DNA of 6,699 bases from Planctomycetota bacterium (GTDB taxonomy: Bacteria; Planctomycetota; Planctomycetia; Pirellulales; Pirellulaceae), in contig JAJDEH010000110.1 of NCBI GenBank assembly GCA_029259935.1, positions 1 through 6,699 of the forward strand. The letters run 5' to 3'. The position numbers and the translations under genes are program-made. Position 1 is the first letter of the stretch, and the number at the start of each line of letters is the position of its first letter. Under the pieces are notes generated by a model that was given only the letters and a program-made list of their open reading frames with translations, was not told the DNA's origin and did not search any database. This document shows, piece after piece, positions 1 to 6,685 of the stretch.

Positions 1-233
1 CTCGAATAGTAAGGATACTCGTCGCCGTAGAGCGTTTCAGGTTGCACGGTTTCGAGGATCTGGACGAGCGCACAATTCGGACAGAACGCCACGGTCAACG
101 GATAGAGCGGTTCGGCGGCGGACAACTGCGTGGCGCGCAGCAGTCCGTCAGCCAATGGCATCTCTCCGAACGAAAGGAACTCGGTCAATTCGGGACTTGC
201 GCACGATCGGCAGCCGTTGATCGCTTGATACAT
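1..233 (-). CDS. Zinc-binding SAM-dependent sugar C-methyltransferase, N-terminal part (cut by window edge)
   Basis: Only the first 77 codons are present; the frame is open to the left edge. The peptide begins MYQAINGCRSC. It has two Cys pairs, C8/C11 and C51/C54 (FCPNC), spaced like the four ligands of the putative zinc-binding domain that opens TylC3/NovU-type NDP-sugar C-methyltransferases. Between and after them are the family-typical LSFGEMPLAD (about 20-29), YPL (44-46), LVQ (56-58) and GDEYPYYS (70-77). Known members are about 400 residues with a central SAM-binding fold, which would lie outside the window; they methylate a carbon of a keto-deoxysugar nucleotide. The ATG at 233 is chosen because the first Cys pair normally lies close to the N-terminus; GAG stands 6 nt upstream. 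An in-frame ATG at 281 would add 16 residues and overlap the SDR stop by 10 nt. Substrate and methylated carbon cannot be told. Confidence 0.85.
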   Translation of the reverse strand, partial: MYQAINGCRSCASPELTEFLSFGEMPLADGLLRATQLSAAEPLYPLTVAFCPNCALVQILETVQPETLYGDEYPYYS

Positions 234-271
234 GTGGAACTCGATTATTCGCGTAGTCTCGTGCCTATCCG

Positions 272-1297
272 CTACTTCCATCGCAGGGTCTCGTCGACGC
301 GACCGCTCTCTTGGAGGCGCTTGATTTCCTTGATCCGGAAGAACTTCGGTCCGAGGAATTCCTCGCTCGTTATCGCCATGCCACTGTAAGCTCGGTACAA
401 CTCTTCAACGCCCTTAGCGACCGTCCATTGCGGACGGTACTCCGGAAACTGCGTCTCTAGCTTCCCGCAGTCAACCTTGTAGCATCGAAGGTCAGGGCCG
501 GCGCCTTCGGCAAATTGGATCGTGCAGTTCGGCACGATATCCTGAACGATCTTGGCAACGTCGCGAATCTGGTAGTTCTCCGTCGTTCGGCCGACGTTGT
601 AGGCCTGGTTGTGAACCTTTTCACGCGGTGCGTTCAAGAGCACCACGTATGCCCGACTGATGTCTTCGATATGCACCAGGGGGCGCCAGGGCGTACCGTC
701 GCTCTTGAGCAGAACTTCACCTTGAGTTAGGGCGTAGCCGGTCAAATTGTTGACGACCAGGTCTGCCCGTAACCTCGGCGAGGCACCGTAGGCCGTCGCA
801 CAACGCAGGTAAGTTGGACTGAACGAATCGTTGGCAAGTTTGCTAACGTCTTGCTCGACCAATACCTTCGATTCACCGTAGGGAGTGACCGGATTGAATG
901 GCGCATGCTCATCGAGCATGTCCAATTCGGCCGCCGCACCATACAAGCTGCACGACGACGCGAAGAGGAATCGTGAAACGCCGGCCGCCTTCGCCAATTC
1001 CGCAAGTCGCACCGACGCACGATGGTTGATGTCGTACGTGCACTGCGGATTCATGTCGCCGAGCGGGTCGTTGGAAATACCCGCAAGATGAATGACCGCA
1101 TCGAACCCCTCGAGGTGCGACTGGGTTACCTCGCGGACGTCCATTATGAGCGTTGGGAATTCTTCGGGCGGGGCGACGAAGTCGCCAGACCGAAAGAGGT
1201 CGCTATCCAGTCCGACGACCTCATGGCCGGCGCTCTTGAGCATCGGCGCCAAGATGGTGCCGATGTAACCTCGGTTCCCTGTTACTAGTACTTTCAA
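272..1297 (-). CDS. NAD(P)-dependent extended SDR, sugar-nucleotide epimerase/dehydratase/reductase
   Basis: A 341-residue extended short-chain dehydrogenase acting on a nucleotide sugar in the cytoplasm. The Rossmann glycine motif TGNRGYIG is at 6-13 (G7, G10, G13) with an acidic strand end at D31. [11 protein letters not shown] lies at 70-80. The catalytic set is S114/S115 with Y140-x3-K144 in TPYGESK. The TTG at 1297 is chosen because it puts the first beta strand (KVLVTG) at residue 2 and has GGAG 6 nt upstream; the ATG at 1381 would add 28 residues overlapping rfbF. The gene starts 2 nt after the rfbF stop, so translation is probably coupled. It lacks the GHTGFKG-type motif expected of CDP-glucose 4,6-dehydratase (RfbG). 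With rfbF before it and a C-methyltransferase after it, it probably acts on a CDP-(deoxy)sugar, perhaps as a 4-keto reductase or epimerase. The exact reaction is not determined. The C-terminal tail (about 306-341, ending LRW-K) is what I associate with the SDR subfamily found next to rfbF. Confidence 0.88.
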   Translation of the reverse strand: MKVLVTGNRGYIGTILAPMLKSAGHEVVGLDSDLFRSGDFVAPPEEFPTLIMDVREVTQSHLEGFDAVIHLAGISNDPLGDMNPQCTYDINHRASVRLAELAKAAGVSRFLFASSCSLYGAAAELDMLDEHAPFNPVTPYGESKVLVEQDVSKLANDSFSPTYLRCATAYGASPRLRADLVVNNLTGYALTQGEVLLKSDGTPWRPLVHIEDISRAYVVLLNAPREKVHNQAYNVGRTTENYQIRDVAKIVQDIVPNCTIQFAEGAGPDLRCYKVDCGKLETQFPEYRPQWTVAKGVEELYRAYSGMAITSEEFLGPKFFRIKEIKRLQESGRVDETLRWK

Positions 1298-1299
1298 GG

Positions 1300-2070
1300 T
1301 TAACTCCACGTTTTCCAAGGAGGATTTCCAGATTCCCAAAGACTCTCTAACAGCTTCTTGTCGCGAATCGTATCCATGCATTGCCAGAACGACTCGTGCT
1401 TATAGGCCATCAATTCCCCGTCCCTTGCCAGGCCTTCGAGCGGTTCTTTCTCGAACTGCGTATCGTCGCCCTCGATGTAATCGAACACTCCCGGTTCGAG
1501 TACGAAAAAGGCCCCGTTGATCCACCCCTCTTCCAGTTGCGGCTTCTCGCTGAACTCCGCGACCACGTCTCCGTCCAAATGTAGCTTTCCAAACCGTGCC
1601 GTCGGCCTTACTGCAGTGACGGTCGCAAGTTTGCCGTGTGCCCGATGGAACTTCAGGAGTTGACGCAAGTCGACATTTGAGACACCATCTCCCCAAGTGA
1701 CCATGCAGGTTTCAATTCCGAGATAGGGCCTAAGGCGTTTGATGCGTCCACCGGTCGCAGTGCCGAACCCTGTGTCAACGAGGTCGATCTTCCAGGTTTC
1801 GAGCGGGCGATTTCCGGTCTCCACGCGACCACTGCTGAAGTCAATGGACATGCTGCCGTTGAAGGCCAGATAGTCGGTCATGTACTTCTTGATGTATTCG
1901 CCCTTATACCCCAGCGCAATGGCGAATTGATCGAATCCGTAGTGGTAGTAGTGCTTCATCACATGCCACAGAATCGGTCTGTTCCCCACCTCGACCATAG
2001 GCTTTGGCTTGATCTCTGTTTCCTCGGCCAACCGCGACCCTAGCCCGCCCGCTAATATTCCCACTTTCAT
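1300..2070 (-). CDS. rfbF: Glucose-1-phosphate cytidylyltransferase
   Basis: Converts glucose 1-phosphate and CTP to CDP-glucose and pyrophosphate, the entry step to CDP-linked deoxysugars such as tyvelose, abequose, paratose or ascarylose in O-antigens. At 256 residues it matches the usual RfbF length of about 257. The nucleotide-binding signature [13 protein letters not shown] is at 6-18, followed by KPKPMVEVG (21-29). The WGDGVSNVD segment (126-134) corresponds to the family's metal-binding Asp region, with D128 the likely ligand. FSEKP is at 163-167, WINGAFFV at 173-180 and [11 protein letters not shown] at 218-228, all strongly typical. The ATG at 2070 is preferred over the one at 2118 because it puts the first beta strand (MKVGILAGG) at the N-terminus and has GGAG 8 nt upstream. 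A 136-nt gap separates it from the glycosyltransferase before it. The SDR follows after 2 nt. Nothing appears broken. Confidence 0.95.
   Translation of the reverse strand: MKVGILAGGLGSRLAEETEIKPKPMVEVGNRPILWHVMKHYYHYGFDQFAIALGYKGEYIKKYMTDYLAFNGSMSIDFSSGRVETGNRPLETWKIDLVDTGFGTATGGRIKRLRPYLGIETCMVTWGDGVSNVDLRQLLKFHRAHGKLATVTAVRPTARFGKLHLDGDVVAEFSEKPQLEEGWINGAFFVLEPGVFDYIEGDDTQFEKEPLEGLARDGELMAYKHESFWQCMDTIRDKKLLESLWESGNPPWKTWS
1304..1307 (-). promoter_or_regulatory. Ribosome binding site that fixes the TTG start of the SDR gene
   Basis: GGAG on the minus strand, 6 nt before the TTG at 1297. It lies inside the last codons of rfbF (TGG AGT TAA), so the site is shared with the end of the upstream reading frame. 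This supports the TTG start and coupled translation of the two genes. Confidence 0.7.
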
Positions 2071-2078
2071 CGCCTTTG

Positions 2079-2082
2079 CTCC
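2079..2082 (-). promoter_or_regulatory. Ribosome binding site of rfbF
   Basis: GGAG on the minus strand, 8 nt before the ATG at 2070. It decides between this start and the in-frame ATG at 2118 and agrees with the usual N-terminus of the family. Confidence 0.7.
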
Positions 2083-2206
2083 AATAAAACCAGTTGCCAG
2101 CCATCCATCAATGCCCATCTACCGCTCAGCTTGAGGCCGATCGCGTTGCGCAAAGACGTTGCACGCACGCGTCTGCGCGCTCGCCTGCCGAAATGTGACA
2201 ATCCGA

Positions 2207-3382
2207 TTACACTCCGCCGCTTGTGCCGACGACGCGGTGACGAGTTTCGCGTGGCGTCAAATCGGCAGCGAGCCGGAGAATGGTCCAAAGCCCGGCGATA
2301 CTTTTTTCGATGCTGAAGTTCGTTGCGATATGCCGACGCGCGCTCGCCCCTAGGTGCCCGGCAAATGCAGGCTCGTGAAGCACGGTTTGCATATGGGCCG
2401 CCATGCCGTCGACGTCGTGCTCGTCCACCAACAAGCCCGTATCGCCGTCGATTACCGCCTCGGGAATTCCAGCGTGCCTGGTAGCGATCACCGGAAGTCC
2501 GGCTGCACCCGCTTCGAGCACGCTGTTGGGCAACCCCTCGCAGTCACCGGTAGGCGACTCCACCGAGTGCTGCACGAAGGCTCTCGCCCGGCTCATCTCG
2601 TCACGAATTACGAAGGGGCTCTGCGTGCCCAAGAATTCCACCGCGCGTTCGATTCCTAGCTGACCAGCAAGCTCGCGACACCGCGGGAGCAGCGGTCCGT
2701 CGCCGATCATGCGAAGCTTCGCATCAGGATATTTCTCGCGCGCCATTGCAAAAGCGGAGATTGTCGAATGCGGAGCCTTTTTCTCTACGAATCGACCGAC
2801 GGCCAAGAGCGTCGGGGCGGCCGCACTCGGAGTGGCGCCGCGGAACAAGTCGCAGTCGACGCCATAGGGATTGTAAACGACCTTATCCGCCGGGGCACCA
2901 AGCGAGGTAAGCTGGTCGTTCATCCGCTGCGATACGACGACGATGTATTTTGCCCGGTCAAACAATAACCGGTAGCCCGTCGCATTCGCCGCCAAAACTT
3001 CTCTATCGCTTGCGTCGTAGCCGTGAAAATGTACCACGAGCGGCACGCCAACGCGGTTGCACGCGCTGAGGACATGCACTCCCATTGGGCCGTACTCGGC
3101 GAGCACGACGTCGGCTCCGGTCACGCGAAATGCCTGCGAAAACGCGCCCGTTACTTCCTCGTCGTACGAGTAGCCGTGAAACCATCGCCACACTTTTCGC
3201 ATCGCCCGCTGCGGCAGCGCCCTGGAGACGACCGCACGCTGGCCGATGTGAGGCATGCCGCCATGCACCACGGTTACTAAACCGGGCAAGCGCTCCGCAT
3301 GCGCGCGAATGAACGTCTCGGACGCGATGCCGATCGCAGGTTGCACGATGCATATCGATGTGTCACTTGTCGATCGTACCAC
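2207..3382 (-). CDS. Glycosyltransferase of the GT4 type (GT-B fold)
   Basis: A 391-residue retaining-type glycosyltransferase that probably adds one sugar to the lipid-linked O-antigen on the cytoplasmic face. The N-terminal half carries SETFI (21-25) and HFHGYD (118-123). The C-terminal donor-binding half carries VGRFVEKK (195-202), GDGPL (227-231), FLGTQSP (260-266) and the E-x7-E motif, E282 to E290, followed by GLPVIAT and G-x-PE. Together these are characteristic of family 4 enzymes in the group with WcaL/colanic-acid-like proteins. There is no signal peptide or membrane segment. The GTG at 3382 is chosen because it keeps the first strand (ICIVQPAIG, 10-18); a GGA lies about 11 nt upstream, so initiation may be weak. 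It lies 54 nt after the wzt stop. Donor and acceptor cannot be read from the sequence. About 20 residues at the C-terminus, rich in Arg/Thr, look unconserved. Confidence 0.88.
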   Translation of the reverse strand: MVRSTSDTSICIVQPAIGIASETFIRAHAERLPGLVTVVHGGMPHIGQRAVVSRALPQRAMRKVWRWFHGYSYDEEVTGAFSQAFRVTGADVVLAEYGPMGVHVLSACNRVGVPLVVHFHGYDASDREVLAANATGYRLLFDRAKYIVVVSQRMNDQLTSLGAPADKVVYNPYGVDCDLFRGATPSAAAPTLLAVGRFVEKKAPHSTISAFAMAREKYPDAKLRMIGDGPLLPRCRELAGQLGIERAVEFLGTQSPFVIRDEMSRARAFVQHSVESPTGDCEGLPNSVLEAGAAGLPVIATRHAGIPEAVIDGDTGLLVDEHDVDGMAAHMQTVLHEPAFAGHLGASARRHIATNFSIEKSIAGLWTILRLAADLTPRETRHRVVGTSGGV

Positions 3383-3436
3383 GTCGGGTCGTTTCCGTGT
3401 TAAGTTGCGAAGATCGTGCGCCGCCGGCGAGCATCT

Positions 3437-4696
3437 TCAACCACTGACTCGCATTTCGTCGATGACCACGGGGTCGCTCGTCTCGCCATCAAAGTTGCGT
3501 AGCGACTGTTCACTGAAGGATACCTCTGGGTACAAGTTTGCGATGCCCCTGACGTCGACGTCCGACGCGACGAAGATGCTTCCCAGAGGAAACGCGTGAT
3601 CGTACATGCGATCCGCGTCGTATCGGCAGACGTGAGCGCCGAAGTGATATGCCCCAAGCGCCAAGTGCAGCGTTATGCGAAACGAGCACTGAAAGGTCTC
3701 TCCGGCTTCGAGGGCAAAGGCGCGATGGCATAGCCGCTCGGTAGACGTGTGAAAGACGTCGTAGCCGTTGTCGCTCTTGATATAAATCGTCAAGGTCAAG
3801 CCGCGGCAGGGGCGTGTTGCCGTAACCTCGACATCGACCCATGCGTCATCTCCTGGCTCGAACCGAACCTTTGGTCCGTCCTCGCCTCGAATGTTGAGCG
3901 CAGATACGTAAACATCTTGCTGTTGGTCGTCGGCCGTGGCGCGACGTTCCGTTAAGTAACCGCGCACGACGTCTTGCGGATCGCCGCGCTGAATTACTTT
4001 GCCGTGATCCAACAGGACGGCCTTCGTGCAGAGATTGACCACAGCGCCGAGGTTGTGCGATACGAATACGACCGCGGCTCCGCCCTCTACGACCTCTTTC
4101 ATTCGCTCGATGCACTTGCGTTGAAACGCAAAGTCTCCGACGCTCAAGACTTCATCAACGATGAGGATATCCGGCTCGACGTGGGCGGCAACGGCAAATC
4201 CAAGTCGCGCGTACATCCCCGTGGAATATCGTTTTACCGGAGTATCGATAAAGTCCGACAGGCCGGAGAAGTCCACGATTTTGTCGAAGCAGCGAGTTAC
4301 CTCCTTGCGGCTCAAGCCTAGAATCGTCCCGTTAAGAAAGATATTTTCGCGGCCGGTAAGATCGGGATGGAATCCGGCACCCACCTCAATGAGGGCCGAG
4401 AGTTTTCCGCGCACGGTGATCTTGCCCCGCGTCGGTTTCAGAACGCCGCTGAAGAGCTTTAGCATCGTGCTCTTGCCGGCTCCGTTGTGGCCGATTACGC
4501 CCAAGACTTCGCCGCGATTGACAGTAAGGGATACGTCCTGAACAGCCCAGAACTCGCGGTCTTCGGCGACGCGATTTCGTTGGCGGCGGGTCAGCTTCCG
4601 CAGCAAACCTGGCACCGCGTCGCGCAGTGAATCGTACAATTCTCCCTTGCGGAACTTCTTGCCGACCTCGTTCATTTCCAACGCGAATTCGTTCAT
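3437..4696 (-). CDS. wzt: O-antigen/polysaccharide export ABC transporter ATP-binding protein with C-terminal carbohydrate-binding domain
   Basis: ATPase subunit that powers export of undecaprenyl-linked polysaccharide across the inner membrane with the Wzm permease encoded just upstream. It has 419 residues from the ATG at 4696. Walker A GHNGAGKST is at 69-77 (K75). The signature region YSTGM at 157-161 replaces the usual LSGGQ, as in this export subfamily. Walker B ILIVDE is at 177-182 and the switch histidine in VSHN is H214. From about 261 to 400 there is a beta-rich segment typical of the Wzt C-terminal domain, which in characterised systems binds the modified non-reducing end of the chain. 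The length of about 420 supports this two-domain form and argues against the short KpsT type. An in-frame TTG at 4723 would add nine residues. The ATG is preferred because MNEFALEMNEVGKKF looks like the usual family start, but neither has a clear ribosome-binding site. The permease stop is 45 nt upstream. Confidence 0.93.
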   Translation of the reverse strand: MNEFALEMNEVGKKFRKGELYDSLRDAVPGLLRKLTRRQRNRVAEDREFWAVQDVSLTVNRGEVLGVIGHNGAGKSTMLKLFSGVLKPTRGKITVRGKLSALIEVGAGFHPDLTGRENIFLNGTILGLSRKEVTRCFDKIVDFSGLSDFIDTPVKRYSTGMYARLGFAVAAHVEPDILIVDEVLSVGDFAFQRKCIERMKEVVEGGAAVVFVSHNLGAVVNLCTKAVLLDHGKVIQRGDPQDVVRGYLTERRATADDQQQDVYVSALNIRGEDGPKVRFEPGDDAWVDVEVTATRPCRGLTLTIYIKSDNGYDVFHTSTERLCHRAFALEAGETFQCSFRITLHLALGAYHFGAHVCRYDADRMYDHAFPLGSIFVASDVDVRGIANLYPEVSFSEQSLRNFDGETSDPVVIDEMRVSG

Positions 4697-4741
4697 TGCA
4701 TTTCGGTCTAGTAGGCGCAGCAAATCGATTGAGCCAGTATG

Positions 4742-5524
4742 CTAGATACACTCCGCGAACGTAGGCTCCAGACGCCGAAAGAATGCAAATGCCCCAACAA
4801 TCGTTGCGATTGACACCACCGTGCTATATCCGAGCCAGGGGATGCTGGGGGCCTGGTGCCGCACCAATACGTTCGTCAGACCTTCGAGAATCGGCGCGAC
4901 GGGGTTCATCAACAGCAAGGGCTCCCACTTGGCGAACATCGATGCATCGTAGAAAACCGGCGTAATGAAGATCGCGAACATCACGAAGATTTCCACCAGA
5001 TACTTTACGTCGCGAAAGAACAACCCGGCGGCCGACAAAAAGACGGCAAGGCCCGTCGTAAGCATCACGAGTATTAGCACCAGAATCGGGATCCAAAGAA
5101 AAGTGATGTCCCACGTCACTCCCATTGAGGCCAGCACGACGGCGAGAACGCATCCGGCGACGAGAAAATCGAAAAAGTGCCCCAGCACGGCAGAAATCGG
5201 GAGGATTAACTTCGGGAAGTAGATCTTCGTAACCAGATTCGTATTCCCAATCAAGCAATTGGTGCCAAAGCGAATAGACGACACAAAGAACGCCCAGAAC
5301 ACCGATTTCGCGAAAACGGACGTGAGATCCCCGGACTCCAACTCGGTTTCAGACACGTTTGCCATCGCCGTTCGGACAACGACGCCTGCAAGCACGATCG
5401 CCACGGGCATCAGAATCGCCCACATGATTCCCATGATCGATTGCTTGTACCGAACGCGAATGTCCCGCAACGTCAACATGTAGATGAGGTCACGGTAGCG
5501 GTGTAGTTCTCGAAGCGAGTTCAT
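4742..5524 (-). CDS. wzm: O-antigen/polysaccharide export ABC transporter permease
   Basis: Inner-membrane permease of the Wzm (ABC-2) type that forms the channel for lipid-linked glycan. At 260 residues it has the normal length for the family. The N-terminal amphipathic stretch with RDIRVRYKQSIMG (20-32) is a strong family signature. Six hydrophobic segments can be picked out at about 30-52, 70-92, 106-133, 141-170, 175-193 and 228-249. NPVAPILEGL (207-216) before the last helix is also typical. The ATG at 5524 has AGGGAA 8 nt upstream. It is the first gene of the visible operon and is followed 45 nt later by its ATPase partner. No intact gene lies upstream within the window, so the operon's promoter is probably between here and the right edge. 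A large inverted repeat starts 32 nt before the start codon. Confidence 0.94.
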   Translation of the reverse strand: MNSLRELHRYRDLIYMLTLRDIRVRYKQSIMGIMWAILMPVAIVLAGVVVRTAMANVSETELESGDLTSVFAKSVFWAFFVSSIRFGTNCLIGNTNLVTKIYFPKLILPISAVLGHFFDFLVAGCVLAVVLASMGVTWDITFLWIPILVLILVMLTTGLAVFLSAAGLFFRDVKYLVEIFVMFAIFITPVFYDASMFAKWEPLLLMNPVAPILEGLTNVLVRHQAPSIPWLGYSTVVSIATIVGAFAFFRRLEPTFAECI

Positions 5525-5532
5525 GATTTTGG

Positions 5533-5538
5533 TTCCCT
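5533..5538 (-). promoter_or_regulatory. Ribosome binding site of wzm
   Basis: AGGGAA on the minus strand, 8 nt before the wzm ATG at 5524. It lies between the start codon and the inverted repeat at 5557-5683, so a folded leader would sit directly upstream of it. Confidence 0.6.
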
Positions 5539-5556
5539 AGCTCTCATAGACCAGCA

Positions 5557-5683
5557 CTTTGAAGGTGTGGCTATTTTGCCCGAGGAAACAGGCAGCTAGC
5601 ACTGTCCAAAGAACCGAGTGAACGCCGACCGCCTCGCAAAAATCTCGGGAATTTCGCAGTTGCTAGCAGCCCCACCTTCAAAG
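5557..5683. repeat. Imperfect long inverted repeat in the wzm leader region
   Basis: The left arm at 5557-5572 (CTTTGAAGGTGTGGCT) matches the reverse complement of 5668-5683 at 15 of 16 positions. Inside these arms CCCGAG (5579-5584) pairs with CTCGGG (5644-5649), and the palindrome GCTAGC occurs at both 5595-5600 and 5662-5667. The elements do not all keep the same spacing, so the whole is an imperfect palindrome, not a clean hairpin. It could be a small non-autonomous mobile repeat or MITE-like element, a leftover insertion-sequence end, or a leader RNA structure. There is no transposase nearby. The inverted pairing itself is directly visible; its nature is inference. Confidence 0.6.
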
Positions 5684-6072
5684 AGCTGCTTTCATATACG
5701 CATCTGACGGCCTTACGACGTTGGTCAAGCGCCGGCGTGTCGGTGATGTCAGATTCGCGGTGCGAGATCAGCATGCCAGGATCGGACTGAGAGCGAGGCT
5801 TCGTGTTAGTGCGATTCGTCAGCGAGTGATGGTCAGCAGGCCTCGTGATCGTCTTGCCGTCGTTGTCGCACGCCGCCAAATGGAGACAAAGTTGTTAATG
5901 ACGGCACGAGATCGGTTCCCGCATTCGTTGACCGAAAGGCCCAGCATCCTGGCGGAAAGCTCGGCACATAGTCGGTGTGGCTGATGCATAAGTAGCATTA
6001 ACGCGTTTCTGGACGTTGGACTGCATCGCTTCTTCGAGGGACACGCTGGACCGGCATAGCCTTCCAGGGTCG

Positions 6073-6089
6073 CACGGCCATAGGCCGTG
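6073..6089. repeat. Perfect 7-bp inverted repeat with 3-nt loop
   Basis: CACGGCC at 6073-6079, loop ATA, GGCCGTG at 6083-6089. On the plus strand it is followed by GATTTATCTTG, which is only loosely T-rich, so it is a poor match to an intrinsic terminator. It could be a weak terminator or a protein-binding palindrome. No adjacent gene explains it. Confidence 0.4.
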
Positions 6090-6595
6090 GATTTATCTTG
6101 TATTAATTTGCGATACCTGAGAACGCACCATGAGTCGTCATGTTTCGTAAAGCATGAAGCGTTCCGAAGAAACGATCGATCATTACCTGAGCGGCCTGCT
6201 AGCACAGAAAAGCACACGGAGGATCAGCGGGCTCGGCTGATTCCAAGGTGGATTTTCAGTTTGCCGGCACAGCCCGGCCGCGCGGGATTCCACCCTGACG
6301 GTGCTGATCTACGCATTTCCAAGCGGTTTACCGAAAAACGAATCTGATTTCTTATATGGACCCTCCACCTTAAGACGATAGCTGCCCATAGGACGGGCTT
6401 TGGGGCAAGGATGCGACAGGTAGCCAGCGTCCGCTTTGAAGGTTGCGGGTTTCGCATACCGCTGGTGGAGCCGTCTTGACGCGCAGACTCCGTCCCCATC
6501 GGATGCGACCTAATGGCGATCCAACCTGCGTGCGGGGAATTGAAATGCTCGTACTCCAATAATTCCAGAATAGCTAGGGTGATTCGATCCGTCAA

Positions 6596-6685
6596 TCATT
6601 CGGCAGGCGTCAGCGTGAGATATAACCGAAAGTTGTGGATGCGGTAGTTGAACAAGGCGGCGTACTTGGGTTTGAATTTGGTTTC
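6596..6685 (-). pseudogene. Possible remnant of a coding sequence
   Basis: Between a TAA at 6688-6686 and a TGA at 6598-6596, one minus-strand frame gives 29 residues beginning ETKFKPKYAALFNYRI and ending LTPAE. Its third codon positions are strongly C/G, like the real genes of this window and unlike the surrounding DNA. It is too short to be a gene alone. It could be the tail of a gene whose upstream part is frameshifted or lies beyond the right edge. I do not recognise the protein. Confidence 0.22.

Noticed and set aside
515..1288. Plus-strand open frames opposite the SDR gene
   Set aside because: They are antisense shadows of a well-supported gene and have no protein-family features.
2067..2288. 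Minus-strand 73-residue frame spanning the glycosyltransferase end and the rfbF start
   Set aside because: It overlaps both genes in another frame, is Arg-rich and has no recognisable motif. A shadow frame.
5470..5510. GGTAGCGGTG resembling the JUMPstart/ops element of polysaccharide operons
   Set aside because: It lies inside the wzm coding region and on the wrong strand for the operon.
5693..5728. Possible minus-strand promoter, TTGACC (5728-5723) and TATATG (5698-5693)
   Set aside because: The spacing is 24 nt, too long for a sigma-70 promoter. No better -10 box at 17 nt.
5819..6217. Minus-strand 132-residue open frame
   Set aside because: No recognisable domain, composition rich in Arg/Ser/Cys, no clear ribosome-binding site, and overlapped by plus-strand frames. 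Probably non-coding or decayed.
6154..6240. Plus-strand 28-residue frame beginning MKRSEETIDHYLSG
   Set aside because: The peptide looks plausible, but it is very short, has no good ribosome-binding site and sits in DNA that appears decayed.
6434..6443. Third occurrence of CTTTGAAGGT, as in the inverted-repeat arms
   Set aside because: Only 10 bases match and the flanks differ. Chance cannot be excluded.
6224..6595. Minus-strand 123-residue open frame
   Set aside because: Starts with TTG directly after a stop, has no recognised motif and has mixed codon use. At most a continuation of a decayed sequence.
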